Source of the DNA: Chitinophaga pinensis
GTDB lineage: Bacteria > Bacteroidota > Bacteroidia > Flavobacteriales_D > Crocinitomicaceae
NCBI GenBank assembly: GCA_943324745.2
Contig: CALPMT020000018.1
Coordinates: 1 to 61,300, forward strand
DNA length: 61,300 nt
Direction of reading: 5' to 3'
Shown here: positions 54,241 through 61,300 of the stretch, one piece after another
How positions within the stretch are numbered: the first letter of the stretch is position 1
Layout: every line of letters begins with the position of its first letter
The notes under the pieces: model-generated
Seen by the model: only the letters and a program-made list of their open reading frames with translations
Databases searched by the model: none
Told to the model about the DNA's origin: nothing
Made by a program: the position numbers and the translations under genes

Positions 54241-55527
54241 TTACTTGGTATAATTGATTAGATCTTTCCCGATATCTTTTCGGTAGTTTGCACCTTCAAA
54301 TTCAATCCCCTCAATCGATGCGTATGATCTATTTAATGCTCCTTCAATCGTTTTGCCATAGGATGTTACAGCAAGGACACGACCTCCAGAAGAAAGTACT
54401 ACAGGTCCATCCGAACTTGTACCAGCATGAAAAACAATGCTATCTTTCACGGCATTTAAACCGTAAATAGTCTTTCCTTTTTGGTATTCTTCAGGGTAAC
54501 CACCAGCAACCATCATTACAGTTGTAGCTGCACGCTCATCAAATTGAACATCTCTTTCGGAAAGTGTCCCTGTTGCAATACCTTCAAATAAATCTAAGAT
54601 ATCTGATTTTATACGAGGCATTACCACTTCTGTTTCAGGATCACCCATTCTACAATTGTATTCAATTACGTATGGTTCGCCTTTCACAGAGATTAATCCG
54701 AAAAATACAAATCCTTTATACACCAAATTCTCTGCTTTTAAGCCTTTAATTGTAGGTATAATAATTTGATTTTCAATTTTATCCATGAATGTTTTATCGG
54801 CAAATACAACCGGAGAAACCGCTCCCATTCCACCAGTGTTTAAACCAGTGTCTCCTTCACCAATGCGTTTGTAGTCTTTCGCTTCTGGAAGAATTTTATA
54901 CGATTCTCCATCTGTTAATACAAACACAGATAATTCGATTCCTTTTAAGAATTGTTCGATTACAACACGCGAACTAGCATCTCCAAATTTAGCATCAGCT
55001 AACATGGATTTTAATTCTGCTTTAGCTTCCTCTAACGTATCCGGAATAACTACACCTTTTCCAGCAGCTAAGCCATCTGCTTTTAATACATAAGGAGGTT
55101 TCATGGAAGTAAGAAATGCATATCCTTCTTCTAATGTATCTTTGGTAAACGTAGCGTATTTAGCAGTTGGGATGTTGTGACGTTGCATAAATTTCTTTGC
55201 AAAATCTTTGCTTCCTTCTAGTTTAGCAGCTTCTTGAGAAGGTCCAATTACATTCACGTGTTTGATAGACTCATCTGCTTGAAAGAAATCATAAATTCCT
55301 TTTACTAATGGATCTTCAGGACCGACAACAACCGTTACAATTTCATTTTCTAACACAAAAGTTTTAATTGCTTCAAAATCTGTAGGTTGAATAGCTACGT
55401 TAGTTCCATGGTTTCGTGTTCCTGCATTTCCAGGAGCGATGAACAACTTGTCTAACTGTGAGCTTTGTGCAATTTTCCATGCAATTGCATGTTCTCTACC
55501 CCCAGATCCTAATAATAAAACTCTCAT
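54241..55527 (-). CDS. purD: phosphoribosylamine-glycine ligase
   Basis: PurD joins phosphoribosylamine with glycine using ATP. The 428-residue ATP-grasp protein has MRVLLLGSGGREHAIAWK at the start, the ATP-binding YVLKADGLAAGKGVVI and the catalytic EYNCRMGDPETEVVM. Length is standard. It is 7 bp after purQ and 6 bp before the CNNM/CBS gene. Confidence 0.97.
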   Translation of the reverse strand: MRVLLLGSGGREHAIAWKIAQSSQLDKLFIAPGNAGTRNHGTNVAIQPTDFEAIKTFVLENEIVTVVVGPEDPLVKGIYDFFQADESIKHVNVIGPSQEAAKLEGSKDFAKKFMQRHNIPTAKYATFTKDTLEEGYAFLTSMKPPYVLKADGLAAGKGVVIPDTLEEAKAELKSMLADAKFGDASSRVVIEQFLKGIELSVFVLTDGESYKILPEAKDYKRIGEGDTGLNTGGMGAVSPVVFADKTFMDKIENQIIIPTIKGLKAENLVYKGFVFFGLISVKGEPYVIEYNCRMGDPETEVVMPRIKSDILDLFEGIATGTLSERDVQFDERAATTVMMVAGGYPEEYQKGKTIYGLNAVKDSIVFHAGTSSDGPVVLSSGGRVLAVTSYGKTIEGALNRSYASIEGIEFEGANYRKDIGKDLINYTK

Positions 55528-55534
55528 TATATAA

Positions 55535-56224
55535 TTATTTACAGTTATTCAATAATGATTCGAACAACAATTTTCCGTCTAAATTATTTAATACTGCATC
55601 TGCAGCTCTTTCTGGGTGTGGCATCATTCCAAATACATTTTTCCCAGCATTACAAATCCCAGCAATGTTATCAATCGAACCATTTGGGTTGAATTCTTCA
55701 TTAATGGTACCGTCTTGTCCAGCGTATTTAAAAATTACTTGTTCGTTATCGTAAATCTTTTTGATTGTATCATCTGAAGCATAGAAACGTCCTTCGCCAT
55801 GTGCAATTGGAATTTGGTATGTTTTAGTTGCATCCAAATCTTTTGTAATTGCAGAAGTAGTGAACTCAGGTTTCAAATACACATTTTTACAAATGAATTT
55901 TTGTGTGTCGTTATGAAGTAATGCACCATCTAATAATCCCGATTCTGTCAAGATTTGGAAACCATTACAAACACCTAATACATAACCACCTTTATTTGCA
56001 TGCTTGATAACTTCTCCCATAATTGGAGAAAGTTTAGCGATTGCTCCAGAACGCAAGTAATCTCCATAAGAGAATCCTCCAGGAAGTACAATAAAATCTG
56101 CCCCTTTAAGGTCAGAATCTTTATGCCATAAGCGTTCAACTTTTTGGTTTAACATTGTTTCCAATACATATACCATATCCTCATCGCAGTTCGACCCAGG
56201 GAAAGTAACAACTCCAAATTTCAT
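55535..56224 (-). CDS. purQ: phosphoribosylformylglycinamidine synthase, glutaminase subunit
   Basis: PurQ supplies ammonia from glutamine to PurL. The 229-residue protein is a class I glutaminase: LPGGFSYGDYLRSGAI, nucleophile Cys86 in VLGVCNGFQIL, and the His-Glu pair in MMPHPERAAD near the end. A separate PurQ implies a small PurL and a PurS elsewhere in the genome; neither is in this window. It leads purQ-purD and has a -7 box. Confidence 0.96.
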   Translation of the reverse strand: MKFGVVTFPGSNCDEDMVYVLETMLNQKVERLWHKDSDLKGADFIVLPGGFSYGDYLRSGAIAKLSPIMGEVIKHANKGGYVLGVCNGFQILTESGLLDGALLHNDTQKFICKNVYLKPEFTTSAITKDLDATKTYQIPIAHGEGRFYASDDTIKKIYDNEQVIFKYAGQDGTINEEFNPNGSIDNIAGICNAGKNVFGMMPHPERAADAVLNNLDGKLLFESLLNNCK

Positions 56225-56277
56225 TTGCTTCGTTTTATTTTTTTATACTTTTTTTGCCATTGGGCAATTTTACATTA

Positions 56278-56285
56278 CAAAAGTA
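56278..56285 (-). promoter_or_regulatory. -7 box of purQ-purD
   Basis: Minus-strand TACTTTTG fully matches TAnnTTTG, 53 nt before the purQ ATG. I saw no recognisable purine riboswitch or operator in the leader, and no -33 element. Confidence 0.45.
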
Positions 56286-56306
56286 GTCATTTCACATGCA
56301 CGTTAA

Positions 56307-57263
56307 TTATTTAATGAAAAATTTAGCAAGTGAAAATATGAACAATGTGTAAAATAATATTTTTGATAGTAACAATGATGATTTATTAAAGAATGAAAAA
56401 GGGAATAAAAAGCAAAGTGGTAAGATCGCTACGCTTAACCATTCAAAATTGCGATCGTGGAAATATTCATAAATCCCGATAATCACACCAACTAATAATA
56501 CCAATTTTAAAATCGCTAATAATTTTTTGAATCGCAAAGAACTTTTGGATGTTTTATAACTTAGAGTTAATAGACTAAGTAAGCCAATTAAGATAAAAAT
56601 TGATACTGAAGAACCGACAACTTTACTGTTTTGCAGAAAATGTTCCGATAATTTATACCAATCCCAATGTAATTGTTTGTAGAAATAGAAGACAAAAAAT
56701 GTTGCGTACCCTACAGGTAATACAAAACCTATGGTAGCTAATAATACTTCTCTGAATACAAAAGGTCTAATACGGGTAATCATAAACCACACGATGGGAA
56801 AAAACAGGATAAATGGCGGATTGAAAGTTGCGGCTGTCCCTAGTAAAAACGATCCATTGAAGGCTATTTTTCGACCTTCGGAGTTATTTTGCAGCCTAAA
56901 AAACTGGAAAAGGCAAAAAATAAGTAGGGTATGAGCGATTAGTATACCATCTAATTGATAAAATGAATGGAAAAAACTCATGAATAAGATGTACAACAAC
57001 GAAATTAAGTAACTATTTCGATCATAAAATTCATTAGAATTAAACAAGTAGTTTGCCAATATTGCGTTTAGAAGGATTAATCCTAAACTTAGATAATTGA
57101 TCCAAACATAACTTTCAATAAAATAACTTCCCCAAAATCCAAGGTTAATTTCTGGCAAGACCTCAAAATATCCAGTAAACTCATTGAGCGTCACAAACCC
57201 ACCAATAAAAAGGGGGAGTAACAAGAGTACATAGATTTGATTGCCTAAAAAAATGCGCGTCAT
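56307..57263 (-). CDS. DUF6427-like multi-pass membrane protein
   Basis: From ATG 57263 (MTRIFLGNQIYVLLLL) the product is 318 residues with about nine to ten hydrophobic segments and very little soluble loop. The pattern and its neighbour, a DUF6341-like small protein encoded divergently, match a pair I recall from Flavobacteriia. Function is unknown. The frame extends 12 codons upstream, but those codons contain the promoter, so the internal ATG is used. Confidence 0.75.
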   Translation of the reverse strand: MTRIFLGNQIYVLLLLPLFIGGFVTLNEFTGYFEVLPEINLGFWGSYFIESYVWINYLSLGLILLNAILANYLFNSNEFYDRNSYLISLLYILFMSFFHSFYQLDGILIAHTLLIFCLFQFFRLQNNSEGRKIAFNGSFLLGTAATFNPPFILFFPIVWFMITRIRPFVFREVLLATIGFVLPVGYATFFVFYFYKQLHWDWYKLSEHFLQNSKVVGSSVSIFILIGLLSLLTLSYKTSKSSLRFKKLLAILKLVLLVGVIIGIYEYFHDRNFEWLSVAILPLCFLFPFSFFNKSSLLLSKILFYTLFIFSLAKFFIK

Positions 57264-57267
57264 TGTC

Positions 57268-57299
57268 GCGAAGATACAATTGGATGATAAGAATTTCAA
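57268..57299 (-). promoter_or_regulatory. promoter of the DUF6427-like gene
   Basis: Minus-strand TTG (57297-57299), 21-nt spacer, TATCTTCG (57268-57275). The box ends only 4 nt before the ATG at 57263, so a leaderless transcript is likely. TTCG replaces TTTG. Confidence 0.55.
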
Positions 57300-57378
57300 C
57301 AGAAAATCAAAATAAAAGCCACAATTGTTGATAATTTGAAAAGAAATTGCTTATTTTGTCTCATTAAACTAAGAAACT

Positions 57379-57561
57379 ATGAATGCACTTTGGTACGGAA
57401 TCGCAAATTTTTTTCAATTCATTTTTGGATTTTATGATATAGTTGGAAATGTGTTCAATTATTCTTGTATAATTCTTGGTTTTGTTGGTTTATTCTATTG
57501 GTTGAATTACCAACATAAATTCAACAAAGAAGCTGAAAAAAATCCAAATCAGATTAAATAA
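57379..57561 (+). CDS. DUF6341-like small membrane protein
   Basis: The 60-residue protein has one central hydrophobic stretch (about residues 26-43, VFNYSCIILGFVGLFYWL) and a charged tail (KFNKEAEKNPNQIK). The N-terminal half is aromatic (NALWYGIANFFQFIFGFYD). It fits the DUF6341 pattern of tiny flavobacterial membrane proteins beside a DUF6427 gene (recollection). No function is known. A strong terminator follows 20 bp after its stop. Confidence 0.75.
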   Translation: MNALWYGIANFFQFIFGFYDIVGNVFNYSCIILGFVGLFYWLNYQHKFNKEAEKNPNQIK

Positions 57562-57581
57562 TTTTATCAATTATATTTATT

Positions 57582-57610
57582 AGGTTGTCTTTTAGACAAC
57601 CTTTTTTTTT
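57582..57610 (+). terminator. strong terminator just before ispD
   Basis: Stem AGGTTGTCT/AGACAACCT (9 bp, loop TTT) followed by nine T. It ends the DUF6341-like gene but lies only 4 bp before the ispD start codon at 57615. Confidence 0.9.
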
Positions 57611-57614
57611 GACT

Positions 57615-58265
57615 ATGCACGACAATACAATTATCATAACTGCTGGAGGAATTGGCAAAAGGATGGGAGGAATTATTCCTAAACAGTTCCTTTTGTTACA
57701 AGGGCGGCCTATACTTATGAAAACCATTGCGTGTTTTTATGAATTTGATCCACAAGCACAGATTTTGGTCACCTTACCCGAAGACTGGTTTACCTATTGG
57801 GAAGAGTTATGTGAACACTATCAATTCATTATCCCTCATACTTTATTATCCGGAGGGAAGGAACGTTATCATTCCATTCAAGGTGCCTTAAAATTAGCTA
57901 AAGGTAAATTCATTGCGGTTCATGATGGAGTTCGACCCAATGTATCAATAGAAACGATTCAACGTTGTTTTGACTCGGCTATCCTTACAGGTTCTGGAAT
58001 TCCAGTACTCGAAGTGAATGAGTCACTGCGTCAAATATTACCTGATGGAACATCTAAGTCGGAAGTACGAAGTCATTTTCGCACCGTGCAAACACCACAA
58101 GTATTTGAAAGAAGTCTATTAGAAACAGCATACAGACTACCATTTCATGCAGGTATTACTGATGATGCGTCTTTAGTGGAAGAAGCGGGCTTTACCGTGA
58201 CTTTGGTTGCTGGAAATGTAGAAAATGTGAAAATTACAACATTTGTTGATTTAACATTCAAATAA
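57615..58265 (+). CDS. ispD: 2-C-methyl-D-erythritol 4-phosphate cytidylyltransferase
   Basis: IspD transfers CMP to methylerythritol phosphate in the non-mevalonate isoprenoid pathway. From ATG 57615 the protein is 216 residues with the CTP-binding GGIGKRMGGIIPKQF, VHDGVRPNVS near residue 105 and TDDASLVEEAG near the end. The frame is open 10 codons upstream, but that part runs through the terminator, so the internal ATG is chosen. How it is transcribed is unclear, because a strong terminator ends 4 bp before it. Confidence 0.93.
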   Translation: MHDNTIIITAGGIGKRMGGIIPKQFLLLQGRPILMKTIACFYEFDPQAQILVTLPEDWFTYWEELCEHYQFIIPHTLLSGGKERYHSIQGALKLAKGKFIAVHDGVRPNVSIETIQRCFDSAILTGSGIPVLEVNESLRQILPDGTSKSEVRSHFRTVQTPQVFERSLLETAYRLPFHAGITDDASLVEEAGFTVTLVAGNVENVKITTFVDLTFK

Positions 58266-58276
58266 TAATCAATCGT

Positions 58277-58284
58277 TATTTTTG
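58277..58284 (+). promoter_or_regulatory. -7 box of ppk
   Basis: TATTTTTG fully matches TAnnTTTG, 27 nt before the ppk ATG at 58312. It overlaps the alternative TTG start at 58282, arguing for the downstream ATG. Confidence 0.5.
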
Positions 58285-58311
58285 TCTTTATCCTTGTTAG
58301 AAAATAAAATT

Positions 58312-60360
58312 ATGGAGTTAGTAAATCGGGAATTAAGTTGGTTATCATTTAACGAAAGAGTTTTACAGGAAGCGATTGATCCAAACGTTCCGTTAGTAGA
58401 ACGTATGCGATTTTTGGGAATTTATTCGAACAATATGGATGAGTTCTTTCGTGTGCGTGTTGCAAATATTAAACGTATTATTTCCATCAAGAAAAATTCT
58501 GTACAAGGATATAATGGGACTGCAGCTGAATTACTGGAAGATATCCGGGAAGAGGTTTTAAATCAACAAAAAATGTTTGAATCTTGTTATCAAGGTTTGT
58601 TGCTAGAATTAAAAGAGAAAAATATATACCAATTAACGGAGAAAAATTTAACCAAAGAGCATCGCGAGGAACTTTCCAATTATTTTCATGCTGAACTTAA
58701 ACACGAAATCGTTCCAATCATTCTAAATCCTAGATTACCATTCCCGAAATTAAGAGATACCCACATTTATTTAGCCGTTCGTTTAGAAAAAGAAAATTCA
58801 AAGAAACCATTTTACGCTTTAATTCAAATACCATCAACCTATCAACGTTTTTATAAAATTCAACAAGGGGAAAAATCTTTTTTTATTTTAATTGACGATA
58901 TTATACGGCTACATTTGGATTCCATTTTCACCATTTTTGATGTAAAAGGAATGCAGGCTTTTACATTTAAATTTACCAGGGATGCCGAACTTAATCTAGA
59001 TGATGATTTATCGGTATCATTCATTGAAAAAATGGAGGCAAGTTTGCAAAATCGTAAAAAAGGAGAACCTGTTCGTTTTGTATACGATGCTAAAATGCCT
59101 GTTGATTTAAAAAATTATTTGTTGAAAGCATTGAATTTAAAGGCAGGATTGAATGCAATACCAGGTGGTAGATACCATAATTTTAAAGATTTCGCTGGTT
59201 TTCCAGATTTTGGGAAGAAAGAATTGATTTATGAGAAATTACCAGCTTTAGAACATCCAGATTTGATTCATACCAAGAGTTATTTAAATACGTTTGCTGA
59301 AAAAGATGTGCTACTCCATTTTCCATATCAAAAGTTTGATTATGTGGTGGATACAATTCGTGAAGCGGCGATTGATCCTACAGTAAAATCCATCAAAATA
59401 AATGTATACCGAGTAGCACATAATTCCCAAATTATGAATGCCTTATTAAACGCTGTAAATAATGGGAAGGAAGTTGTTGTGATTTTTGAGATTCAAGCGC
59501 GCTTCGACGAGGAAAACAACCTGTATTGGGCGGAGCGTATGAAAGAACAAGGTGCCCGTGTAATTTATGGAGTGCAGGGATTAAAAGTTCACTCTAAACT
59601 CTTGAAAATAACACGTGTAGTTAAAGGTAAAGAACAAATAATAGCATTTATTGGTACTGGTAACTTCCATGAAAAGACGGCGAAAATTTATTCGGATGTT
59701 GGTTATTTTACTGGCAATGTGGCGATTTGTCAAGAAGTTCGGAAAGTATTCCGCGTGATGGAAAATAATATTGAAAGAGGCGTATATCGTAATCTTTTGG
59801 TTTCTCCTTTCAATAATCGTCGTAAACTAACTAGTCTTATACAAGCAGAAATTGAAAATGCAAAGAAAGGATTTCCTTCTGGTATTTGCATCAAAATCAA
59901 CAACTTGGTTGATATTAAAATGATTGATAAATTGTATCAAGCAAGTAATGCGGGTGTTAAAATTAAATTGAACGTCCGTGGTGTTTGTTGTTTGGTGCCA
60001 GGCATTAAAAATCAGAGTGAAAATATTGAGGCAATAAGTGTTGTGGATCGTTTCTTGGAACATGCACGCTTTATGATTTTTGAGAATAATGGAAATCCAT
60101 TGTACTATATCTCATCTTTTGACTGGATGGAGCGAAATTTAGATAAACGTATTGAAGTGGGCGCACCAATTTATGACCGCGTACTACAAAATGAATTACA
60201 AACCATTTTTGGATTACAATGGTCGGATAACCAAAAGTCCCGAGTGATAGATAAAAAATTAAAAAACAAACACCATACCAACGATCTGGATTATCCTGTT
60301 CGTTCGCAAATGGCTTTATACGAATACTATAAGAATCAATTGGAAGTAGCAGGAGAATAG
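58312..60360 (+). CDS. ppk1: polyphosphate kinase 1
   Basis: PPK1 makes polyphosphate from ATP. The 682-residue product (ATG 58312, MELVNRELSWLSFNERVL) has the N-terminal helical domain, the head domain and two phospholipase-D-like catalytic domains; the phosphorylated histidine is in GLKVHSKLLKI, after QARFDEENN, and a second site is ARFMIFENNGN. Length is typical. It ends 1 base before the next gene, so the two are co-transcribed. Confidence 0.96.
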   Translation: MELVNRELSWLSFNERVLQEAIDPNVPLVERMRFLGIYSNNMDEFFRVRVANIKRIISIKKNSVQGYNGTAAELLEDIREEVLNQQKMFESCYQGLLLELKEKNIYQLTEKNLTKEHREELSNYFHAELKHEIVPIILNPRLPFPKLRDTHIYLAVRLEKENSKKPFYALIQIPSTYQRFYKIQQGEKSFFILIDDIIRLHLDSIFTIFDVKGMQAFTFKFTRDAELNLDDDLSVSFIEKMEASLQNRKKGEPVRFVYDAKMPVDLKNYLLKALNLKAGLNAIPGGRYHNFKDFAGFPDFGKKELIYEKLPALEHPDLIHTKSYLNTFAEKDVLLHFPYQKFDYVVDTIREAAIDPTVKSIKINVYRVAHNSQIMNALLNAVNNGKEVVVIFEIQARFDEENNLYWAERMKEQGARVIYGVQGLKVHSKLLKITRVVKGKEQIIAFIGTGNFHEKTAKIYSDVGYFTGNVAICQEVRKVFRVMENNIERGVYRNLLVSPFNNRRKLTSLIQAEIENAKKGFPSGICIKINNLVDIKMIDKLYQASNAGVKIKLNVRGVCCLVPGIKNQSENIEAISVVDRFLEHARFMIFENNGNPLYYISSFDWMERNLDKRIEVGAPIYDRVLQNELQTIFGLQWSDNQKSRVIDKKLKNKHHTNDLDYPVRSQMALYEYYKNQLEVAGE

Positions 60361-60361
60361 A

Positions 60362-61141
60362 ATGTCTAAAATTGCTGTTATAGGATTTGGTTGGTTGGGT
60401 ACTCCGTTGGGTGAACGTTTGGTAGAAATCGGACATACAGTTGTGGGCACGACTAGAACGCTAGAAAAAATTTCAGTTTTACAACAACTCCAACTTACTG
60501 TCTATTATTGGAATAGCCGAGAAGAAAACATTACTTTTCCTAAAGATCTAATTGCAAATATAGATTATTGTATTCTCAATTTTCCTCCGGGAAAAGTAGA
60601 AAATAGTCAACAATACGGAGAACATTTATGGGAGGTTTCCAAGCGATTTGGCACACATACACGCTTTATCTTTGTAAGTACCACAGGAGTTTATCCGGAA
60701 CATATATTAGATGCTACAGAAGATTCGTTTGATGTAGAAGCATTTGCAAACACACATCACATTTGTTATGCTGAACATATATTACGTACGCATTTACAAG
60801 AACGCTTAACCATCATTCGTATGGCAGGATTGATCGGCCCAAACCGCCATCCAGCTAAGTTTTTTGCGGGTCGCAAAGAGATTGCTAATGGAAACCAGCC
60901 TGTTAATTTGATTCAACAAAAGGATAGTATCCAAATCATCCTAAATATTCTTGATCAAGGTTATTGGGGCAAGGTAGTGAATGCCTGTGCAGATGAACAC
61001 CCAACACGTAAAGAGTATTATACTAAGGCCTGTGAAGGCTTTGGATTTGAGCTTCCGGAGTTTGTCGATGAAGGGGATGGAAAAATAGTGAATAATGAGA
61101 TTTCGAAAAAAGAAATTTCAATGACTTATTCATATTTGTGA
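60362..61141 (+). CDS. NAD(P)-binding SDR-like protein
   Basis: The 259-residue protein begins with a Rossmann loop IAVIGFGWLGTPLG and has FVSTTGVYPEH near residue 110, a strand-turn with Ser/Thr and Tyr like extended SDRs (YeeZ-type), and ADEHPTRKEYYTKA near the end. No clear YxxxK follows at the expected spacing except CYAEH, so catalysis is uncertain. It starts 1 base after ppk1. Substrate unknown; a nucleotide-sugar-like compound is only a guess from the fold. Confidence 0.8.
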   Translation: MSKIAVIGFGWLGTPLGERLVEIGHTVVGTTRTLEKISVLQQLQLTVYYWNSREENITFPKDLIANIDYCILNFPPGKVENSQQYGEHLWEVSKRFGTHTRFIFVSTTGVYPEHILDATEDSFDVEAFANTHHICYAEHILRTHLQERLTIIRMAGLIGPNRHPAKFFAGRKEIANGNQPVNLIQQKDSIQIILNILDQGYWGKVVNACADEHPTRKEYYTKACEGFGFELPEFVDEGDGKIVNNEISKKEISMTYSYL

Positions 61142-61214
61142 AATTCCACCTTTTTTTACTTCGTAGCTGCTCCTATGTTTGTATTCACAAAGAATTATTA
61201 TTTTAATGTAGTGA

Positions 61215-61291
61215 AAAAGGAATGGTGAGTTCACTTGCTGCTTAATAGCTTTTATAGCATATTCACGCGAAGAAACAGCCCCATTCCTTTT
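61215..61291. repeat. 11-bp inverted repeat near the window end
   Basis: AAAAGGAATGG (61215-61225) and CCATTCCTTTT (61281-61291) are exact complements with a 55-nt interior that holds smaller possible hairpins such as GCT/AGC. It follows the last gene by 73 bp and ends in a T-rich run. It may be a long terminator, a small RNA or the edge of something outside the window. Confidence 0.45.
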
Positions 61292-61300
61292 ATTTCTTTG

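Noticed and set aside
61225-61250. Short frame ending Ser-Ser-Leu-Ala-Ala then stop, reminiscent of a tmRNA tag
   Set aside because: No tmRNA 5' end, no tag start and no tRNA-like domain are visible nearby.

Overview
The window is AT-rich chromosomal DNA that reads as a member of the Bacteroidota, order Flavobacteriales (inference; possibly a Crocinitomicaceae-like lineage, which I cannot settle from sequence alone). The reasons are: a giant SprA translocon and a short protein with a type A C-terminal sorting domain (type IX secretion); promoters of the Bacteroidota form TTTG-N19-23-TAnnTTTG; the near absence of Shine-Dalgarno sequences; and marker families and gene orders typical of Flavobacteriia (ruvA-sprA, purH-mreBCD-mrdA-rodA, acpP-fabF-rnc-IPExxxVDY-pyk, small DUF6341/DUF6427-like proteins). 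Almost all of it is coding. I found no rRNA, tRNA, CRISPR array or intact insertion sequence. The only gene-free stretch above 300 bases is about 18.8-19.4 kb.

Layout. 0-3.2 kb: a lipoprotein and a TPR protein in tandem, then a DinB-family protein. 3.2-4.2 kb: a two-gene toxin-antitoxin-like cassette with its own operator-promoter. 4.2-8.1 kb: nadD-gmk-yicC, then metF with a secreted protein of unknown function. 8.2-18.9 kb: maeB-ruvA-sprA as one minus-strand operon, followed upstream by a tiny T9SS sorting-domain protein. 19.4-25.2 kb: bcp, recA, aspartate kinase, a truncated globin, a lipoprotein, an LRR protein and ribF. 25.3-35.7 kb: an SGNH hydrolase, a NamZ-like muramidase, a LolE-like permease with a large insertion, uvrC, a PpiD-like foldase, a beta-barrel protein, a TPR protein and a highly charged exported protein. 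35.8-42 kb: DUF4286-rsmA, purN, acpP-fabF-rnc, IPExxxVDY-pyk. 42-51.7 kb: kbl, an atypical SDR, and the cell-shape operon purH-mreB-mreC-mreD-mrdA-rodA. 51.7-56.3 kb: a Fic protein behind a 33-bp tandem repeat, and purQ-purD with a CNNM/CBS membrane protein. 56.3-61.1 kb: a DUF6427-like membrane protein, a DUF6341-like small protein, ispD, ppk1 and an SDR-like protein.

How the genes connect. Purine synthesis genes are scattered (purN, purH, purQ, purD) and purH shares an operon with the elongasome. SprA and the short sorting-domain protein belong to type IX secretion and its cargo. MreBCD, PBP2 and RodA form the rod-shape machine. The most interesting non-textbook signals are: three identical 33-bp repeats made of TCGTAAC/GTTACGA half-sites upstream of a Fic protein that carries its own winged helix; the toxin-antitoxin-like pair with two TTCA-N8-TGAA operators centred 30 bp apart; a set of palindromes, several with an extra half-arm, in spaces between convergent genes; and five genes whose -7 box ends only 4-5 nt before the start codon, suggesting leaderless mRNAs.
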